DNA of 64,000 nt, from contig CAVYJK010000020.1 in the NCBI GenBank assembly GCA_963768765.1, positions 1 through 64,000 of the forward strand, written 5' to 3'. Both the position numbers and the translations under genes were made by a program. Within the stretch, counting starts at the first letter, position 1, and each line of letters starts with the position of its first letter. The notes beneath the pieces are model-generated. The model saw only the letters and a list, made by a program, of their open reading frames with translations, was not told the DNA's origin and searched no databases. The stretch comes from DASWLF01 sp963768765 (GTDB lineage: Bacteria; Desulfobacterota; Desulfobaccia; Desulfobaccales; 0-14-0-80-60-11). Below, piece after piece: positions 52,337-62,019 of this stretch.

Positions 52337-53516
52337 ATGCTTATTCCTGGATTTCGTTTTGCGGCCACCGCCGCAGGGATTAAAAAAGTGGGGGTTCTGG
52401 ACCTGGCCCTGATGGTGGCGGACTCTCCCGCCGCCGCCGCCGGGGTGTACACCCGCAACCGGGTGAAGGCGGCGCCGGTGGTCATCACCCGGGAGCGCCT
52501 GCGCCGGGGCCTGGCCCAGGCCATCCTGGTGAACAGCGGCAACGCCAACGCTTGCAACGGGCCGGCAGGTCTGGCCGACGCCCGGGAGACCACCCGCCGG
52601 GCGGCCCAGTTGCTCAAAATCCCCGAAGGCCTGGTACTGCCCGCCTCCACCGGGGTCATCGGGGCGCCCCTGCCGGTGCCTCGCATCTCCCAGGCCTTGC
52701 CCGAACTGGTGGCCATCTCAAGCCCGATGGGCTCCCGGAAGTGGCCCGGGCCATCATGACCACCGACACCCGGCCCAAGACCGCAATTTTTAACGGAAAA
52801 ATAGCCGGCCGGGAGTTCACCCTGGCCGGCATCGCCAAGGGCGCCGGCATGATCCACCCGGATCTCGCCACCTTGCTGGTCTTTATCTTTACCGACGCGG
52901 CGGCGACCCCCAAGATACTAAAAACGCTGCTGCGCCAGACCCTGACAAAAAACTTCAACCGCATTACCGTGGACGGTGACACCTCCACCAACGACACCAT
53001 CCTCTTCCTGGCCAGCGGCCGGGCGGGGAATCCGGTGATTACGGAGGCGGGCCCGGAGATGGCGGCCCTGGCGGAGGGGCTGGTTGAGGTCATGGGTGAC
53101 CTGGCCCGGCAGGTGGTGGCCGACGGCGAAGGGGCCCGGCATGTCTACCGGGTGAGGTTGAGGGCGCGGCCAGCCCCGCTGAGGCCCTGAAGGCGGCCCG
53201 CACCGTGGCCCTGTCGCCGCTGGTCAAGACCGCCGTGGCCGGGGAGGACGTCAACTGGGGGCGCATCATGGCGGCCCTGGGGCGCTCCGGGGCCCGCTTC
53301 GAGCCGGAGCGCGTTTCCATCGCTTTCGGGGAGCATTTCGTGGTCCAACAAGGCCGGGGCCTGGGCCCGGAGGCGGAAGCTAAAGCCCGGCAGGTCATCC
53401 AGGCCGGCCATTTCGACCTCACCATCCACCTGCACGCCGGGGGTTCTGCCGACTATTACGACACCTGCGATTACACCGAGGACTACATCCGTATCAACGC
53501 CAGTTATCGGAGTTGA
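52337..53516 (+). CDS. argJ: bifunctional ornithine acetyltransferase/N-acetylglutamate synthase, two frame breaks
   Basis: The protein starts IPGFRFAATAAGIKKVGVLD and runs to PRISQALPELVA; a missing base near 52718 moves it to the frame HLKPDGLPEVARAIMTTDTR. This holds the self-cleavage site KGAGMIHPDLATLLVFIF, whose Thr becomes the nucleophile of the beta chain, then DGDTSTNDTI. A second missing base near 53155 leads to VEGAASPAEALKAARTVALS, VKTAVAGEDVNWGRIMAALG and the C-terminus DYTEDYIRINASYRS. The whole is about 393 aa, normal for ArgJ, which recycles the acetyl group in arginine synthesis. Both breaks are probably sequencing errors. Confidence 0.9.
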
Positions 53517-53571
53517 AACGAATTATAATTCGGCAAGAAGCCTTGGAAATAATCTCATTTGAGGAATACTG

Positions 53572-54444
53572 ATGAAGACCAAATGGAGGTTTCATTTTGA
53601 AACAAGGGAACTTATTTTTGAAAAGGACGTTAAGTACAAGGGAAAACTTAAGTTCAAAGGGGATACTACCAATTTGAATATACCAATGCTTCAAGATGGA
53701 GAATTTAAATATCTCTTGATCGACATTAATATCATACCAGATGCAAAGTCAATTAATCCAAAGGCTGATCAAACAGGTTCGCTTTTTCTAACCCTACCTC
53801 TATCATATGATGAGGCTAAACCTCTCGCGCATGAATTGGCCTATTCAATAGCTCATCGAATTACTTTTTTTGAATCGGGGGAGTTTAATATCCATGGGGG
53901 ATTGGTAATTTGTGAACGTATTCCAGAGACACCAGAGGAAGAGAAAGAAATTGGCGATAAACCTTATGCTGCAGAAATGCATCTTGAAGAAGTCATTGAA
54001 CCACCGAAATTTGATTCAGCAATCTTTGCAAAAAAGTTATATAACTCTGCAGACATTGACTTAATAGCCCAGCATAATACGGCAAAATATTCTAAACATA
54101 CAATTGATAAGTTCTTGGGCTTCTTTAAGATCCTTGAAAGTCAATGTCTCTCTAACCAGCAGAAAAAGACATTGGAAGATTGTCTGAAAAATAACGAGAG
54201 ACTCTTCATGATATTTTACAGCACATTTAAGTTTGAATCATTGGAACATGCTAAAGAGTCGTTCATCAAATTTATAAAGTCTATCGTTAATGCAAGACAT
54301 CGTTGTGCGCATTTAAAGGAAAATAAGACTTTTGGATATGTACCATTTGATCCAAGAATAAAAGACGAAGTTATCCCGTTTATTTATGCGTTGGAAATTT
54401 TGACATATAAACTGATCATTAATGGCTCAGCTTATAAAAAATAA
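53572..54444 (+). CDS. AT-rich orphan protein with C-terminal HEPN-like domain
   Basis: The 290-aa protein is not confidently recognised. The N-terminal part is beta-rich (KWRFHFETRELIFEKDVKYK) with no signal peptide. The C-terminal part is helical and contains FIKSIVNARHRCAHLKENKT: the R-x4-H pattern (RHRCAH) of HEPN domains, many of which are RNases in toxin, defence or stress systems. The ending FGYVPFDPRIKDEVIPFIYA recalls proteins annotated MauJ-like, though that is only an impression. Base composition is far lower in GC than argJ and the P-ATPase on either side, and a strong terminator closes it, indicating recent transfer as a single-gene cassette. Confidence 0.65.
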   Translation: MKTKWRFHFETRELIFEKDVKYKGKLKFKGDTTNLNIPMLQDGEFKYLLIDINIIPDAKSINPKADQTGSLFLTLPLSYDEAKPLAHELAYSIAHRITFFESGEFNIHGGLVICERIPETPEEEKEIGDKPYAAEMHLEEVIEPPKFDSAIFAKKLYNSADIDLIAQHNTAKYSKHTIDKFLGFFKILESQCLSNQQKKTLEDCLKNNERLFMIFYSTFKFESLEHAKESFIKFIKSIVNARHRCAHLKENKTFGYVPFDPRIKDEVIPFIYALEILTYKLIINGSAYKK

Positions 54445-54510
54445 AAAAGACGGATTTCTCTCTTTGAATAACGATATTTTTAATGATTATACTTAGATTT
54501 TAATATTTAA

Positions 54511-54542
54511 GGGCGACCCAGCGGGTCGCCCTTTCTTTTTTT
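54511..54542 (+). terminator. Rho-independent terminator of the AT-rich gene
   Basis: GGGCGACCC-AGC-GGGTCGCCC (54511-54531) followed by TTTCTTTTTTT. Confidence 0.88.
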
Positions 54543-54548
54543 AGAATT

Positions 54549-54600
54549 GGTGGCACCGGCTTCCAGCCGGTGCAGCACAGGCGAGACGCCTGTGCCACCA
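54549..54600. repeat. double palindrome of the GTGGCACAGGCG family
   Basis: GCACCGGC/GCCGGTGC (54553-54573) and GCACAGGCG-AGA-CGCCTGTGC (54575-54595) are adjacent and flanked by GGTGGC and GCCACC, so the whole unit is an inverted repeat. A C-rich element follows at 54600-54690. Confidence 0.65.
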
Positions 54601-54686
54601 TCCCCCTTATGCGGGTTGGGAGGGGGGCATGGGGGGAGGGCAGGGATTTTTTGTAAGTGTCCCTGGCCCTCCCCCCATGAACTTTC

Positions 54687-57431
54687 TCACCTTACCCCCC
54701 CTGCCCTACGCCGCCCGCGCCGGCAGATGATCCACTTGGTCAATTCCACCACCGGCAGCAGGGACAGCGCCAGCCCCACCGCCAGCAGCCAGTCCTGCCA
54801 CCGCAAGGGGGTGGTGTGGAAGAGCTTCGCCAAGGGGTCCCACTCTATGACCGCCACCATCATGGCCAGGGAGATGAGCACCGAGACGATGAGAAAGCGG
54901 TTGCGGCAGACCCCCACCCGGAAGAGCGACAGGTAATCAGACCGGCAGTTGAAGGCGTTCACCATTTCGGCCAGCACCAGGGTGATGAACACCATGGTCT
55001 GGGCCCGCACCAGGACCTGCTCCGGGTCGCCCAGATTTCCGGGATTCCAGTAATAGTAATAAGCAAACAGCGGAATGAGGACGACCGTGAGGTAGAGGGA
55101 GATGACGGCCAGCAGGCCGTTCACCGTGGGGGTGAAAACCCCTTCCCGGGGCGGCCGGGGCGGACGTTTCATGATATCCGGGGCCTTGGGGTCCACCCCC
55201 AGGGCCAGGGCCGGCAGGCCGTCGGTGGTGAGGTTGACCCAGAGGATCTGCAGGGCGATGAGGGGCAGGGGCAGGCCGATGAAGAAGGCCCCGGTGAGCA
55301 CGAAGATTTCGGCCAGGTTACAGCTCAGCAAAAAGACCAGGTATTTTTTGATGTTGTCGAAGATGGCCCGGCCTTCTTCCACCGCGGCCACCAGGGTGGC
55401 GAAGTTGTCGTCCGCCAGGATCATGGCCGCGGTCTCCTTGGTGACCTCGGTGCCGGTCAGCCCCATGGCCACGCCGATGTCGGCCCGTTTCAAGGCCGGG
55501 GCGTCGTTCACCCCGTCTCCGGTCATGGCCACCACTTCGCCCTGCTCCTTGAGGATGTCCACCAGCCTGAGCTTGTGCTCCGGGGCCACCCGGGCGAAGA
55601 CCCGGGCCTCGCCCAAGGCCTCCTTGAGCTCCTGGTCGCTCAGGCGGTTGACTTGGGCCCCGGTCAGCACCGCCTGGATTTCAGGGTCCAGGGGCATCAG
55701 CCCCACCTCCCGGGCGATGGCCCCGGCGGTGTCCGGGTGGTCGCCGGTGACCATGATGACCCGGATGCCCGCCTGGTGGCATCGGCGCACCGCTTCCTTC
55801 GCCTCGTCCCGGGGCGGGTCCATCAGGCCCGCCAGCCCCACCCAGACCAGCTCCCGGTCCGCCGAGTCGGAGTCCAGGGCTGGAACCGCGTCCAGCCGCC
55901 GGTAAGCCAGCCCCAGGACCCGCAGGGCGTCGTGGGCCATGCGGGCCGCCTGGTCGGCGATCTCTTCCCGGTCCCTGGCCGTCAGGTCCGCCTCGCCGTC
56001 CTCGGTTAACCGCTTGCCGCACCTGGAGAGCAGGCCTTCCGGGGCCCCTTTGACGCACATGAGGAAGCCCTGGGGGTCTGCGTGGACGGTGCTCATCCGC
56101 CTGGTGTCGGAGGAAAAGGGAATCTCCGCCACCCGGGGGAAGTGGGCCCGCAGTTTCTCCGGGTCCAATCCCACCTTCCGGCCCAGCACCTGCAGGGCCC
56201 CTTCGGTGGGGTCGCCCCGCACCGTCCAGGCCCCTTCCTTTTCCTCCAGCCTGGCGTCGTTGCACAGGATGGAGATGCGGGCGGCGAATTTTAGGACCGG
56301 GTCTTCCTCGGGATTAATTTCTGAGCCTGCCACCAGGAATTCGCCCTGGGGCGCGTAGCCCGAGCCGGTCACCTCAATTTCCCGGCCGTTCAGATAGAGG
56401 CGGCGGGCGGTCATCTCGTTCTTGGTGAGGGTGCCCGTCTTGTCGGTGCAGATCACGGTGGTGGACCCCATGGTCTCCACCGCGGGCAGCCTTTTGACGA
56501 TGGCGTGGCGCCGGGCCATGCGGGTGGTGCCGATGGCCAGGGCCCCGGTGACCACCGCCGGCAGGGACTCGGGCACCGCGGCCACCGCCAGGCTGATGCC
56601 CCAGATGAGCATCTCCAGCCAGGCGTGGCCCCGGAACACCCCCAAGAAGACCGCCCCCGTGGCCACCGCCAGACAGATGGCTCCCAGGACCCGGCCGATG
56701 ACGTGCATGCGTTTTTCCAGCGGGGTATGCTCTTCGGTGACTTCTGCCAGCAGGCGGGCGATCTGGCCGAACTGGGTGTCCATGCCGGTGGCGGTGACCA
56801 CGGCCCGGCCCCGGCCATAAGTGACCACCGTCCCCCCGAACACCATGCACTTCTGGTCGGCCACGGGCGTCTCCGGGCCCGGGATGGACGCGACATTTTT
56901 CGAAACCGCGGTGGACTCCCCGGTGAGCAGGGCCTCATCGGTCTTCAGATTGACCTGCTCCAGAAGGCGGCCGTCCGCGGCCACCCGGTCACCGGTGTGC
57001 AAGACCAGCAAGTCCCCGGCCACCACCTCCCGGGCCGGGATCTCCTGCTCTCTTCCCTCCCGGATGACCGTGGCCACCGGCGCAGCCAGCTTTCTGAGGG
57101 CCGCCGCCGCCTTTTCCGCCCGGTACTCCTGGGTGAAACCCAGGACGGCGCAGGCCAGGACGATGGCCAGGATCACGTAGGCGTCCAGGCTCTCTCCCAG
57201 CAGGAAGGAGACCACGGTGGCCACAATCAAGATGGCAATCAAGAGGTTGGCGAACTGGCGCAGGAAAATCAGCAGGGGCGAGATCTTCTTGCCCGCGGCC
57301 AGCTCGTTGGGGCCAAAGCGCTCCAGGCGCTCCCGGGCTTCCGCCAGACTCAGGCCGCCCTTGCCGGTGGCCAGCCGTTTTCGGGCTTCTTCGGCGGACA
57401 AGGTGTGGAAAGGGATCTCTTTTTCTGCCAT
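54687..57431 (-). CDS. P-type cation-transporting ATPase, Ca2+-ATPase-like (P2 type)
   Basis: The 914-aa protein shows a cation_ATPase_N domain (FHTLSAEEARKRLATGKGGL), the actuator TGES motif (EALLTGESTAVSK), phosphorylation site VICTDKTGTLTKNEMT, hinge MTGDGVNDAPALKRADIGVA, and M6 IALQILWVNLTTDGLPALAL, whose N-x2-TD pattern matches Ca2+ pumps. M4 has PESLP instead of PEGLP. It probably expels Ca2+ or a related divalent ion. The start at 57431 (MAEKEIPFHTLSAEEA) is preferred; an upstream ATG would add 43 residues of unconserved sequence. Confidence 0.88.
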   Translation of the reverse strand: MAEKEIPFHTLSAEEARKRLATGKGGLSLAEARERLERFGPNELAAGKKISPLLIFLRQFANLLIAILIVATVVSFLLGESLDAYVILAIVLACAVLGFTQEYRAEKAAAALRKLAAPVATVIREGREQEIPAREVVAGDLLVLHTGDRVAADGRLLEQVNLKTDEALLTGESTAVSKNVASIPGPETPVADQKCMVFGGTVVTYGRGRAVVTATGMDTQFGQIARLLAEVTEEHTPLEKRMHVIGRVLGAICLAVATGAVFLGVFRGHAWLEMLIWGISLAVAAVPESLPAVVTGALAIGTTRMARRHAIVKRLPAVETMGSTTVICTDKTGTLTKNEMTARRLYLNGREIEVTGSGYAPQGEFLVAGSEINPEEDPVLKFAARISILCNDARLEEKEGAWTVRGDPTEGALQVLGRKVGLDPEKLRAHFPRVAEIPFSSDTRRMSTVHADPQGFLMCVKGAPEGLLSRCGKRLTEDGEADLTARDREEIADQAARMAHDALRVLGLAYRRLDAVPALDSDSADRELVWVGLAGLMDPPRDEAKEAVRRCHQAGIRVIMVTGDHPDTAGAIAREVGLMPLDPEIQAVLTGAQVNRLSDQELKEALGEARVFARVAPEHKLRLVDILKEQGEVVAMTGDGVNDAPALKRADIGVAMGLTGTEVTKETAAMILADDNFATLVAAVEEGRAIFDNIKKYLVFLLSCNLAEIFVLTGAFFIGLPLPLIALQILWVNLTTDGLPALALGVDPKAPDIMKRPPRPPREGVFTPTVNGLLAVISLYLTVVLIPLFAYYYYWNPGNLGDPEQVLVRAQTMVFITLVLAEMVNAFNCRSDYLSLFRVGVCRNRFLIVSVLISLAMMVAVIEWDPLAKLFHTTPLRWQDWLLAVGLALSLLPVVELTKWIICRRGRRRAGGVR

Positions 57432-57636
57432 GGGCAATCTTTGCTTAAGAAATAAAGAGTCCGGGGCGCCGGTAGATTCCCCGAACAAATAATATATTGT
57501 ACCGGCAGACACCTTCAGGGCCAAGGGAAAAGGGCAGGCCGACGCTTGCATCTTGCCCATTTAATCCTTAGTATGTCAACATTGTGGAATATTTTGGCAA
57601 GTTACCCCAAGGCGCCAGAAACGGAAGGAAAACATA

Positions 57637-58419
57637 ATGGATTACAAAGCCGCTGCCACCCAGTTGAAAGAGGCCTTGCGCCTTAAGACCGAGCCTTTCG
57701 GAGTCGCTTTTCTCAAAGATGCCGCCTCCCTGCCGGAAAAGACCCGCCGCCCCTCCCAGGTCTTCGGCAAAAAAGTGACCATCTGCCAGGGGGTGACCCT
57801 GGCCCGGGTTTACGGCTGGACCGTGGGCCTCACCCGGGAAGACCTCATCTGCATCCCCGGCATGCTGGTTTTCGGCTTCACCCCGGCCACCGACCCCATC
57901 ATGGAGTTGGGCCAACTGTTCTGCGAGGTGGGGTTCCATCCGTCCCTGGGGCCGGCCCTCAAGGAAGTGGAGGCCCTGCCCCGCTTCGAGCCCCAGGAAG
58001 TGGGAGCCATCTATCTCTGCCCCCTGGAGCGCCTGACCCTGGACCCGGAGGTGGTGGTGGTCTACGGCAACCCGGCCCAACTCATGCGCCTCATCCAGGC
58101 CATCACCTTTGCCATGGGCAAAAGGGTCACCGGGGAGTTCGGGGGCAAGGTGGAGTGCAGCCAGTATCTCATCGGCCCCTACCGCACCGGCGAGGCCCGG
58201 GTGGTGATTCCCGGCGCGGGCGACCGCATCTTTTCCATGACCCAGGATGACGAAATGGTGGTGAGCCTGCCGGCCAGCTTCCTGGAGGGCGCACTCATCG
58301 GCCTCAAGGAGGCGGCCCGCAAGATCGGGGCCCGTTACCCCGTCACGGTGTACCAGAACTTCACCCCCGAATTTCCGCCGCCTTACAAGGAGCGGGCGGA
58401 GAAGTGGGGAATTATTTAA
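57637..58419 (+). CDS. DUF169-family protein
   Basis: The 260-aa protein belongs to DUF169, common in anaerobes and methanogens: MDYKAAATQLKEALRLKTEP, CQGVTLARVYGWTVGLTRED, YLCPLERLTLDPEVVVVYGN, then GKVECSQYLIGPYRTGEARV and VIPGAGDRIFSMTQDDEMVV. The conserved Cys residues in TICQGV and VECSQY suggest metal or cofactor binding, but the function is not established. It is divergent from the P-ATPase gene with 205 bp between starts and lies alone. Confidence 0.82.
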   Translation: MDYKAAATQLKEALRLKTEPFGVAFLKDAASLPEKTRRPSQVFGKKVTICQGVTLARVYGWTVGLTREDLICIPGMLVFGFTPATDPIMELGQLFCEVGFHPSLGPALKEVEALPRFEPQEVGAIYLCPLERLTLDPEVVVVYGNPAQLMRLIQAITFAMGKRVTGEFGGKVECSQYLIGPYRTGEARVVIPGAGDRIFSMTQDDEMVVSLPASFLEGALIGLKEAARKIGARYPVTVYQNFTPEFPPPYKERAEKWGII

Positions 58420-58878
58420 GGACGGTTTTTCGTTTCGGTTTTTGGTTTTTGGTTGTTAAGCCGGACGCTGACATGATTGATAACCGGCTCACCATCAAAC
58501 TAGTGTGACGCTTCATAAATAAGATGACATTCTTTTGCAGGGGAATATTGTGACAATGGCCAGTTTTTTTACCCCCCTTTTCTAAAGGGGGGCAGGGGGG
58601 ATTTAATAAGTGCTTAATAATCCCCCTAAATCCCCCTTTAGGAAAGGGGGACTTTAAAAATACCCTTAGGCAGATTTGCCGCAATTAATACCATGTTATT
58701 TATGGAGCATAACACTAGTGGCACAGGCGTCTCGCCTGTGCAGGTGCAGGCCGAAGCCTGCGGCTGCCAGAAGTACTTTTTGCTTTCATCCCGACCTGAC
58801 CTGTCCATATTTCTGGCTGCTTAATTCTGCTCTTTGGCGAAAAGCGCCAGACCACAAACCCCAAACGAGGTAAAAGCC
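58420..58878. other. intergenic region made of dispersed repeats
   Basis: No gene is supported. From left to right: TTTTCG/TTTTTGG repeat (58425-58454); an 88-bp inverted repeat of CCCCCCTTTTCTAAAGGGGG type (58567-58655); the palindrome GCACAGGCG-TCT-CGCCTGTGC (58721-58741); and GCAGG/CCTGC hairpin (58746-58761). Short open frames here merely translate these repeats. Confidence 0.65.
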
Positions 58879-60657
58879 ATGGCTTCAGAGCCCCAGCCAG
58901 CCTTTCGCCCCATCGCCCTGAGGGTCTTGCAAGAGCGGTACCTGCGCCGGGACCCCGACGGCCACGTGGTGGAGACCCCGGAAGAACTCTTCCGGCGGGT
59001 GGCCCGGGGGGTGGCCGGGGCCGAGGCCAACTACGGCGGCGACCAGGCGGTGGCCCGTTGGGGCGAGGTCTTCCACGAAGTCATGGCCTCCTTGAAGTTC
59101 CTGCCCAACACCCCCACCCTGATGAACGCCGGGCTGCCCCGGGGGCAACTGGCCGCCTGCTTCGTGATCCCCGTCCACGATGACATGCGCAGCATCCTGG
59201 AGGGGGTGCGGGACATGGCCCTCATCCACCAGACCGGGGGCGGCACCGGTTTCAGCTTCACGCATCTGAGACCCCGGGGGGACCAGGTGCGCAGCACCGG
59301 CCGGGTGGCCTCCGGCCCCGTGGGCTTCATGCGCATCTTTGACACCACCACCGCGGTGGTGAAGCAGGGCGGACGCCGCCGCGGCGCCAACATGGGCATC
59401 CTCAACGTGGACCACCCGGACATCCTGGAGTTCATCAAGGCCAAGGGGGAGCTGGGGATCCTGGATAATTTCAACCTCTCCGTGGCGGTGACCGACGACT
59501 TCATGGAACGGGTGGCCCGAGACGAGACCTATCCCTTGATCAACCCCCGCACCCAAAAAGAGGTGGGCCGCCCCCGGGCCAGGGAGGTCTTCGACCTCAT
59601 CTGCCACTACGCCGTCCGGACCGGGGACCCGGGTCTCCTGTTTCTGGATGCCATCGAGCGGGCCAACCCCACCCCGGAGATCGGCAAACTGGAGGCCACC
59701 AACCCTTGCGGCGAGCAGCCCCTGCTGGCGTACGAGTCCTGCAACCTGGGGTCCATCAATCTTGCCAAGCTGGTAAAAAATGGCGCCCTGGACTGGGCCG
59801 AGCTGGACCGCCTGGTGGACGTGGGGGTCAGGTTCCTGGACGACGTCATCGATCAGAGCCACTACCCCCTGCCCGAGATCACCGAAATCACCCGGGCCAA
59901 CCGCAAGATCGGCCTGGGGATCATGGGCCTGGCGGACATGTTCATTAAGCTCGGCGTGGCCTACGATTCCCCGGAAGCCCTTAAGCTGGGGGAAAAGATC
60001 ATGGCCCGCATCCAGGACCGGGCCGTGGCCCAATCGGCAGCCCTGGCGAAAAAACGGGGACCTTTTGCCAATTTCCCCCGCAGCCGCTGGCACCGGGAAG
60101 GCCGCCCGCCCCGGCGCAACGCCACGGTCACCACCGTGGCTCCCACGGGCACCATCAGCATCATCGCCGGCTGCTCCAGCGGCATTGAGCCTCTGTTCGC
60201 CCTGGCCTACCGCCGCCGGGCCCTGGAAGGAGAGGAGTTCGACGAAGTCCACCCCCTATTTTTGCAAAAGTTACAGGAATTCGGGCTCAAGGAAGAGGAA
60301 TGGGTTCCCCGCATCCTGACCACCGGCCGGGTGCGGACTTTTAAGGAACTTCCGGAAGAACTGCGGCGCCTCTTCCCCACCACTTTTGAGGTGAGCGTGG
60401 ACTACCAGGTGAAGATGCAGGCCGCCTTCCAGGGGCACGTGGAAAACGCGGTCTCCAAGACCATCAACCTGGCCCCGGAGGCCACCGAGAAAGACGTGGC
60501 CCAGGCTTACCAAATGGCTTACAAGCTGGGACTGAAGGGGATCACGGTCTACCGCTACGGCTCCAAGCCGGGCCAGGTCTTGAGCCTGCCCTCGGAAGCC
60601 CAGGCTCTCACCCTGTCCCATGAGTTCACCGAAGAATGCCGTCTCTGCTCGGTGTAG
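58879..60657 (+). CDS. nrdJ: adenosylcobalamin-dependent (class II) ribonucleotide reductase
   Basis: The 592-aa protein matches the short B12-dependent form. It has FLPNTPTLMNAGLPRGQLAA (first redox Cys near AACFVIP), TGGGTGFSFTHLRPRGDQVR, ANPCGEQPLLAYESCNLGSI carrying the N-x-C-x-E active site, TVAPTGTISIIAGCSSGIEP, and a C-terminal redox tail ECRLC. It makes deoxyribonucleotides without needing oxygen. There is no N-terminal ATP-cone, so overall activity regulation by dATP is probably absent. The ATG at 58879 follows CGAGG; the frame open to 58834 is not needed. Confidence 0.93.
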   Translation: MASEPQPAFRPIALRVLQERYLRRDPDGHVVETPEELFRRVARGVAGAEANYGGDQAVARWGEVFHEVMASLKFLPNTPTLMNAGLPRGQLAACFVIPVHDDMRSILEGVRDMALIHQTGGGTGFSFTHLRPRGDQVRSTGRVASGPVGFMRIFDTTTAVVKQGGRRRGANMGILNVDHPDILEFIKAKGELGILDNFNLSVAVTDDFMERVARDETYPLINPRTQKEVGRPRAREVFDLICHYAVRTGDPGLLFLDAIERANPTPEIGKLEATNPCGEQPLLAYESCNLGSINLAKLVKNGALDWAELDRLVDVGVRFLDDVIDQSHYPLPEITEITRANRKIGLGIMGLADMFIKLGVAYDSPEALKLGEKIMARIQDRAVAQSAALAKKRGPFANFPRSRWHREGRPPRRNATVTTVAPTGTISIIAGCSSGIEPLFALAYRRRALEGEEFDEVHPLFLQKLQEFGLKEEEWVPRILTTGRVRTFKELPEELRRLFPTTFEVSVDYQVKMQAAFQGHVENAVSKTINLAPEATEKDVAQAYQMAYKLGLKGITVYRYGSKPGQVLSLPSEAQALTLSHEFTEECRLCSV

Positions 60658-60754
60658 GAGGCATCGCGGTTAATAACTTCAGGCTTCAGCTCGATTGCCA
60701 GAACCGGGAAAAATGTGGAACAGCCGCCCCCCGGCTGTCCTTGAAAGAAGATAT

Positions 60755-60775
60755 GGTGGGCCGTGCCCACCCTAC
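60755..60775 (-). repeat. GTAG-footed REP-like palindrome
   Basis: GGTGGGC (60755-60761) pairs with GCCCACC (60765-60771), followed by CTAC; the minus strand reads GTAGGGTGGGC. It lies between nrdJ and the first TPR gene. Confidence 0.5.
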
Positions 60776-60855
60776 ACGGCGGCCGCCCAAGGGCGTGCCT
60801 TTGCTCAAAGCTGAGAGCTGACCGCCGACAGCTATTTTATAGGAGGTCTTAACCC

Positions 60856-61281
60856 ATGGGAAAATTGCTCTGCCTGGTTGTTGCCTTGGTATTGTTACTC
60901 CCCAACCTGACCGCGGCCCAGGAGGTCCAGACCCATGTCAACCGCGGCATCGAGAACAGCCAGAAGGGTCAATACGAGCAGGCCATTGGCGACTTTAACC
61001 AGGCTTTGAAGCAAAAGCCCAATGATGCGGCCATCCTGACCTACCGCGGCGTGGTTTATTACGCCAAGGGCCAGAATGACCAGGCCGTCAAGGACTTCGA
61101 CCAGGCCATCAAATCGGACCCCAAGTTCGGCCGGGCCTACTACCAGCGGGGCATGGTTTATGAAACTTTGGGAAAGTTAAATAAGGCCCTGGAAGACATA
61201 AACCGGGCTAAGAGCCTGGGGTATAAGGTGGATATGGATTTTGTCGAAATGATCAAGAGGAAGATGGCGGGAGAAAAGTAG
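60856..61281 (+). CDS. exported TPR protein, first of a tandem pair
   Basis: The 141-aa protein has a signal peptide (GKLLCLVVALVLLLPNLTAA, cleaved near AAQ) and about three TPR units (RGIENSQKGQYEQAIGDFNQ, AAILTYRGVVYYAKGQNDQA, GRAYYQRGMVYETLGKLNKA). TPRs mediate protein contacts in the periplasm. It is clearly a duplicate of the next gene; the two share length, signal layout and the RGIENSQKG and YRGVVYYAKGQ blocks. An AGGAGG ribosome site precedes the ATG. Partner unknown. Confidence 0.82.
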   Translation: MGKLLCLVVALVLLLPNLTAAQEVQTHVNRGIENSQKGQYEQAIGDFNQALKQKPNDAAILTYRGVVYYAKGQNDQAVKDFDQAIKSDPKFGRAYYQRGMVYETLGKLNKALEDINRAKSLGYKVDMDFVEMIKRKMAGEK

Positions 61282-61441
61282 TTCGAAAGTGGCCGGTTTT
61301 TTGCGGTCTGGAAGCGGTCGGCTTGCAGCCACGCCCCTGGGCCCAGGCGGCCAACGGGTAAGGTGGGCAGGAGCTCACCATATCTTCTTTCCAAAACCGC
61401 CCCGGGCGGCTGGTCCAACTTTTTCAGGAGGGCTTTAACCC

Positions 61442-61867
61442 ATGAAAAAATTACTCTACTTGGTGGCTGCCGTGGTATTTTTCCTTCCCAGCCTGGCCGC
61501 AGCCCAGAATGTCCAGGCTTACGTCGACCGGGGCATCGAGAACAGTCAAAAGGGCCGTTACGACCAGGCCCTCAAGGACTTTAACGAAGCCCTGAAGCTA
61601 AAGCCCAAGGACCCCACCCTCATCACCTACCGGGGGGTGGTCTATTACGCCAAGGGGCAAACCGACCTGGCCATGAAAGATTTCAACCAGGCCCTGGAAA
61701 TCGACCCGAAGTTCGGTCGGGCCCACTATCAGATAGGCATGATCTATGAAAACCAGGAGAAATACGCCCAGGCGATCGCCGAAATGAAAAAGGCTAAGAG
61801 CCTGGGCTGGTTCGTCGACCCGGTGTGGCTGGAGATCCTGGAGAATAAAGCGGCCCAAAGAAAATAG
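61442..61867 (+). CDS. exported TPR protein, second of a tandem pair
   Basis: Also 141 aa, with a signal peptide (KKLLYLVAAVVFFLPSLAAA) and the same TPR arrangement (RGIENSQKGRYDQALKDFNE, TLITYRGVVYYAKGQTDLAM, GRAHYQIGMIYENQEKYAQA). The C-termini differ most (WFVDPVWLEILENKAAQRK versus the sibling's VDMDFVEMIKRK), suggesting divergence of partner after duplication. The 160-bp gap has no terminator-like hairpin, so the pair may be co-transcribed; a terminator at 61922 follows. Confidence 0.82.
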   Translation: MKKLLYLVAAVVFFLPSLAAAQNVQAYVDRGIENSQKGRYDQALKDFNEALKLKPKDPTLITYRGVVYYAKGQTDLAMKDFNQALEIDPKFGRAHYQIGMIYENQEKYAQAIAEMKKAKSLGWFVDPVWLEILENKAAQRK

Positions 61868-61921
61868 GCCGGTCCTCACCGGCATCACCCCACTTCCCAA
61901 TCAATTTTACTTTAAAAAATT

Positions 61922-61952
61922 AAAGGCGGGATCCCAAAGACCCCGCCTTTTA
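61922..61952. terminator. bidirectional terminator between the TPR and his genes
   Basis: AAAGGCGGG (61922-61930) pairs with CCCGCCTTT (61942-61950), with T-rich sequence following on the plus strand and A/T-rich sequence on the other side, serving the TPR pair and possibly hisG. Confidence 0.75.
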
Positions 61953-62019
61953 TATCGTTGGCGGGCAGTACCCGCCCCCTATATCTGCCAAAGGTAGATC
62001 AGGCTTTCCAGCCTGTTCC

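Noticed and set aside
58412..58873. Open frames on both strands between the DUF169 and nrdJ genes
   Set aside because: They translate known repeats (SPFPKGGFRGI and VAQASRLC-type peptides), a typical false-gene pattern.
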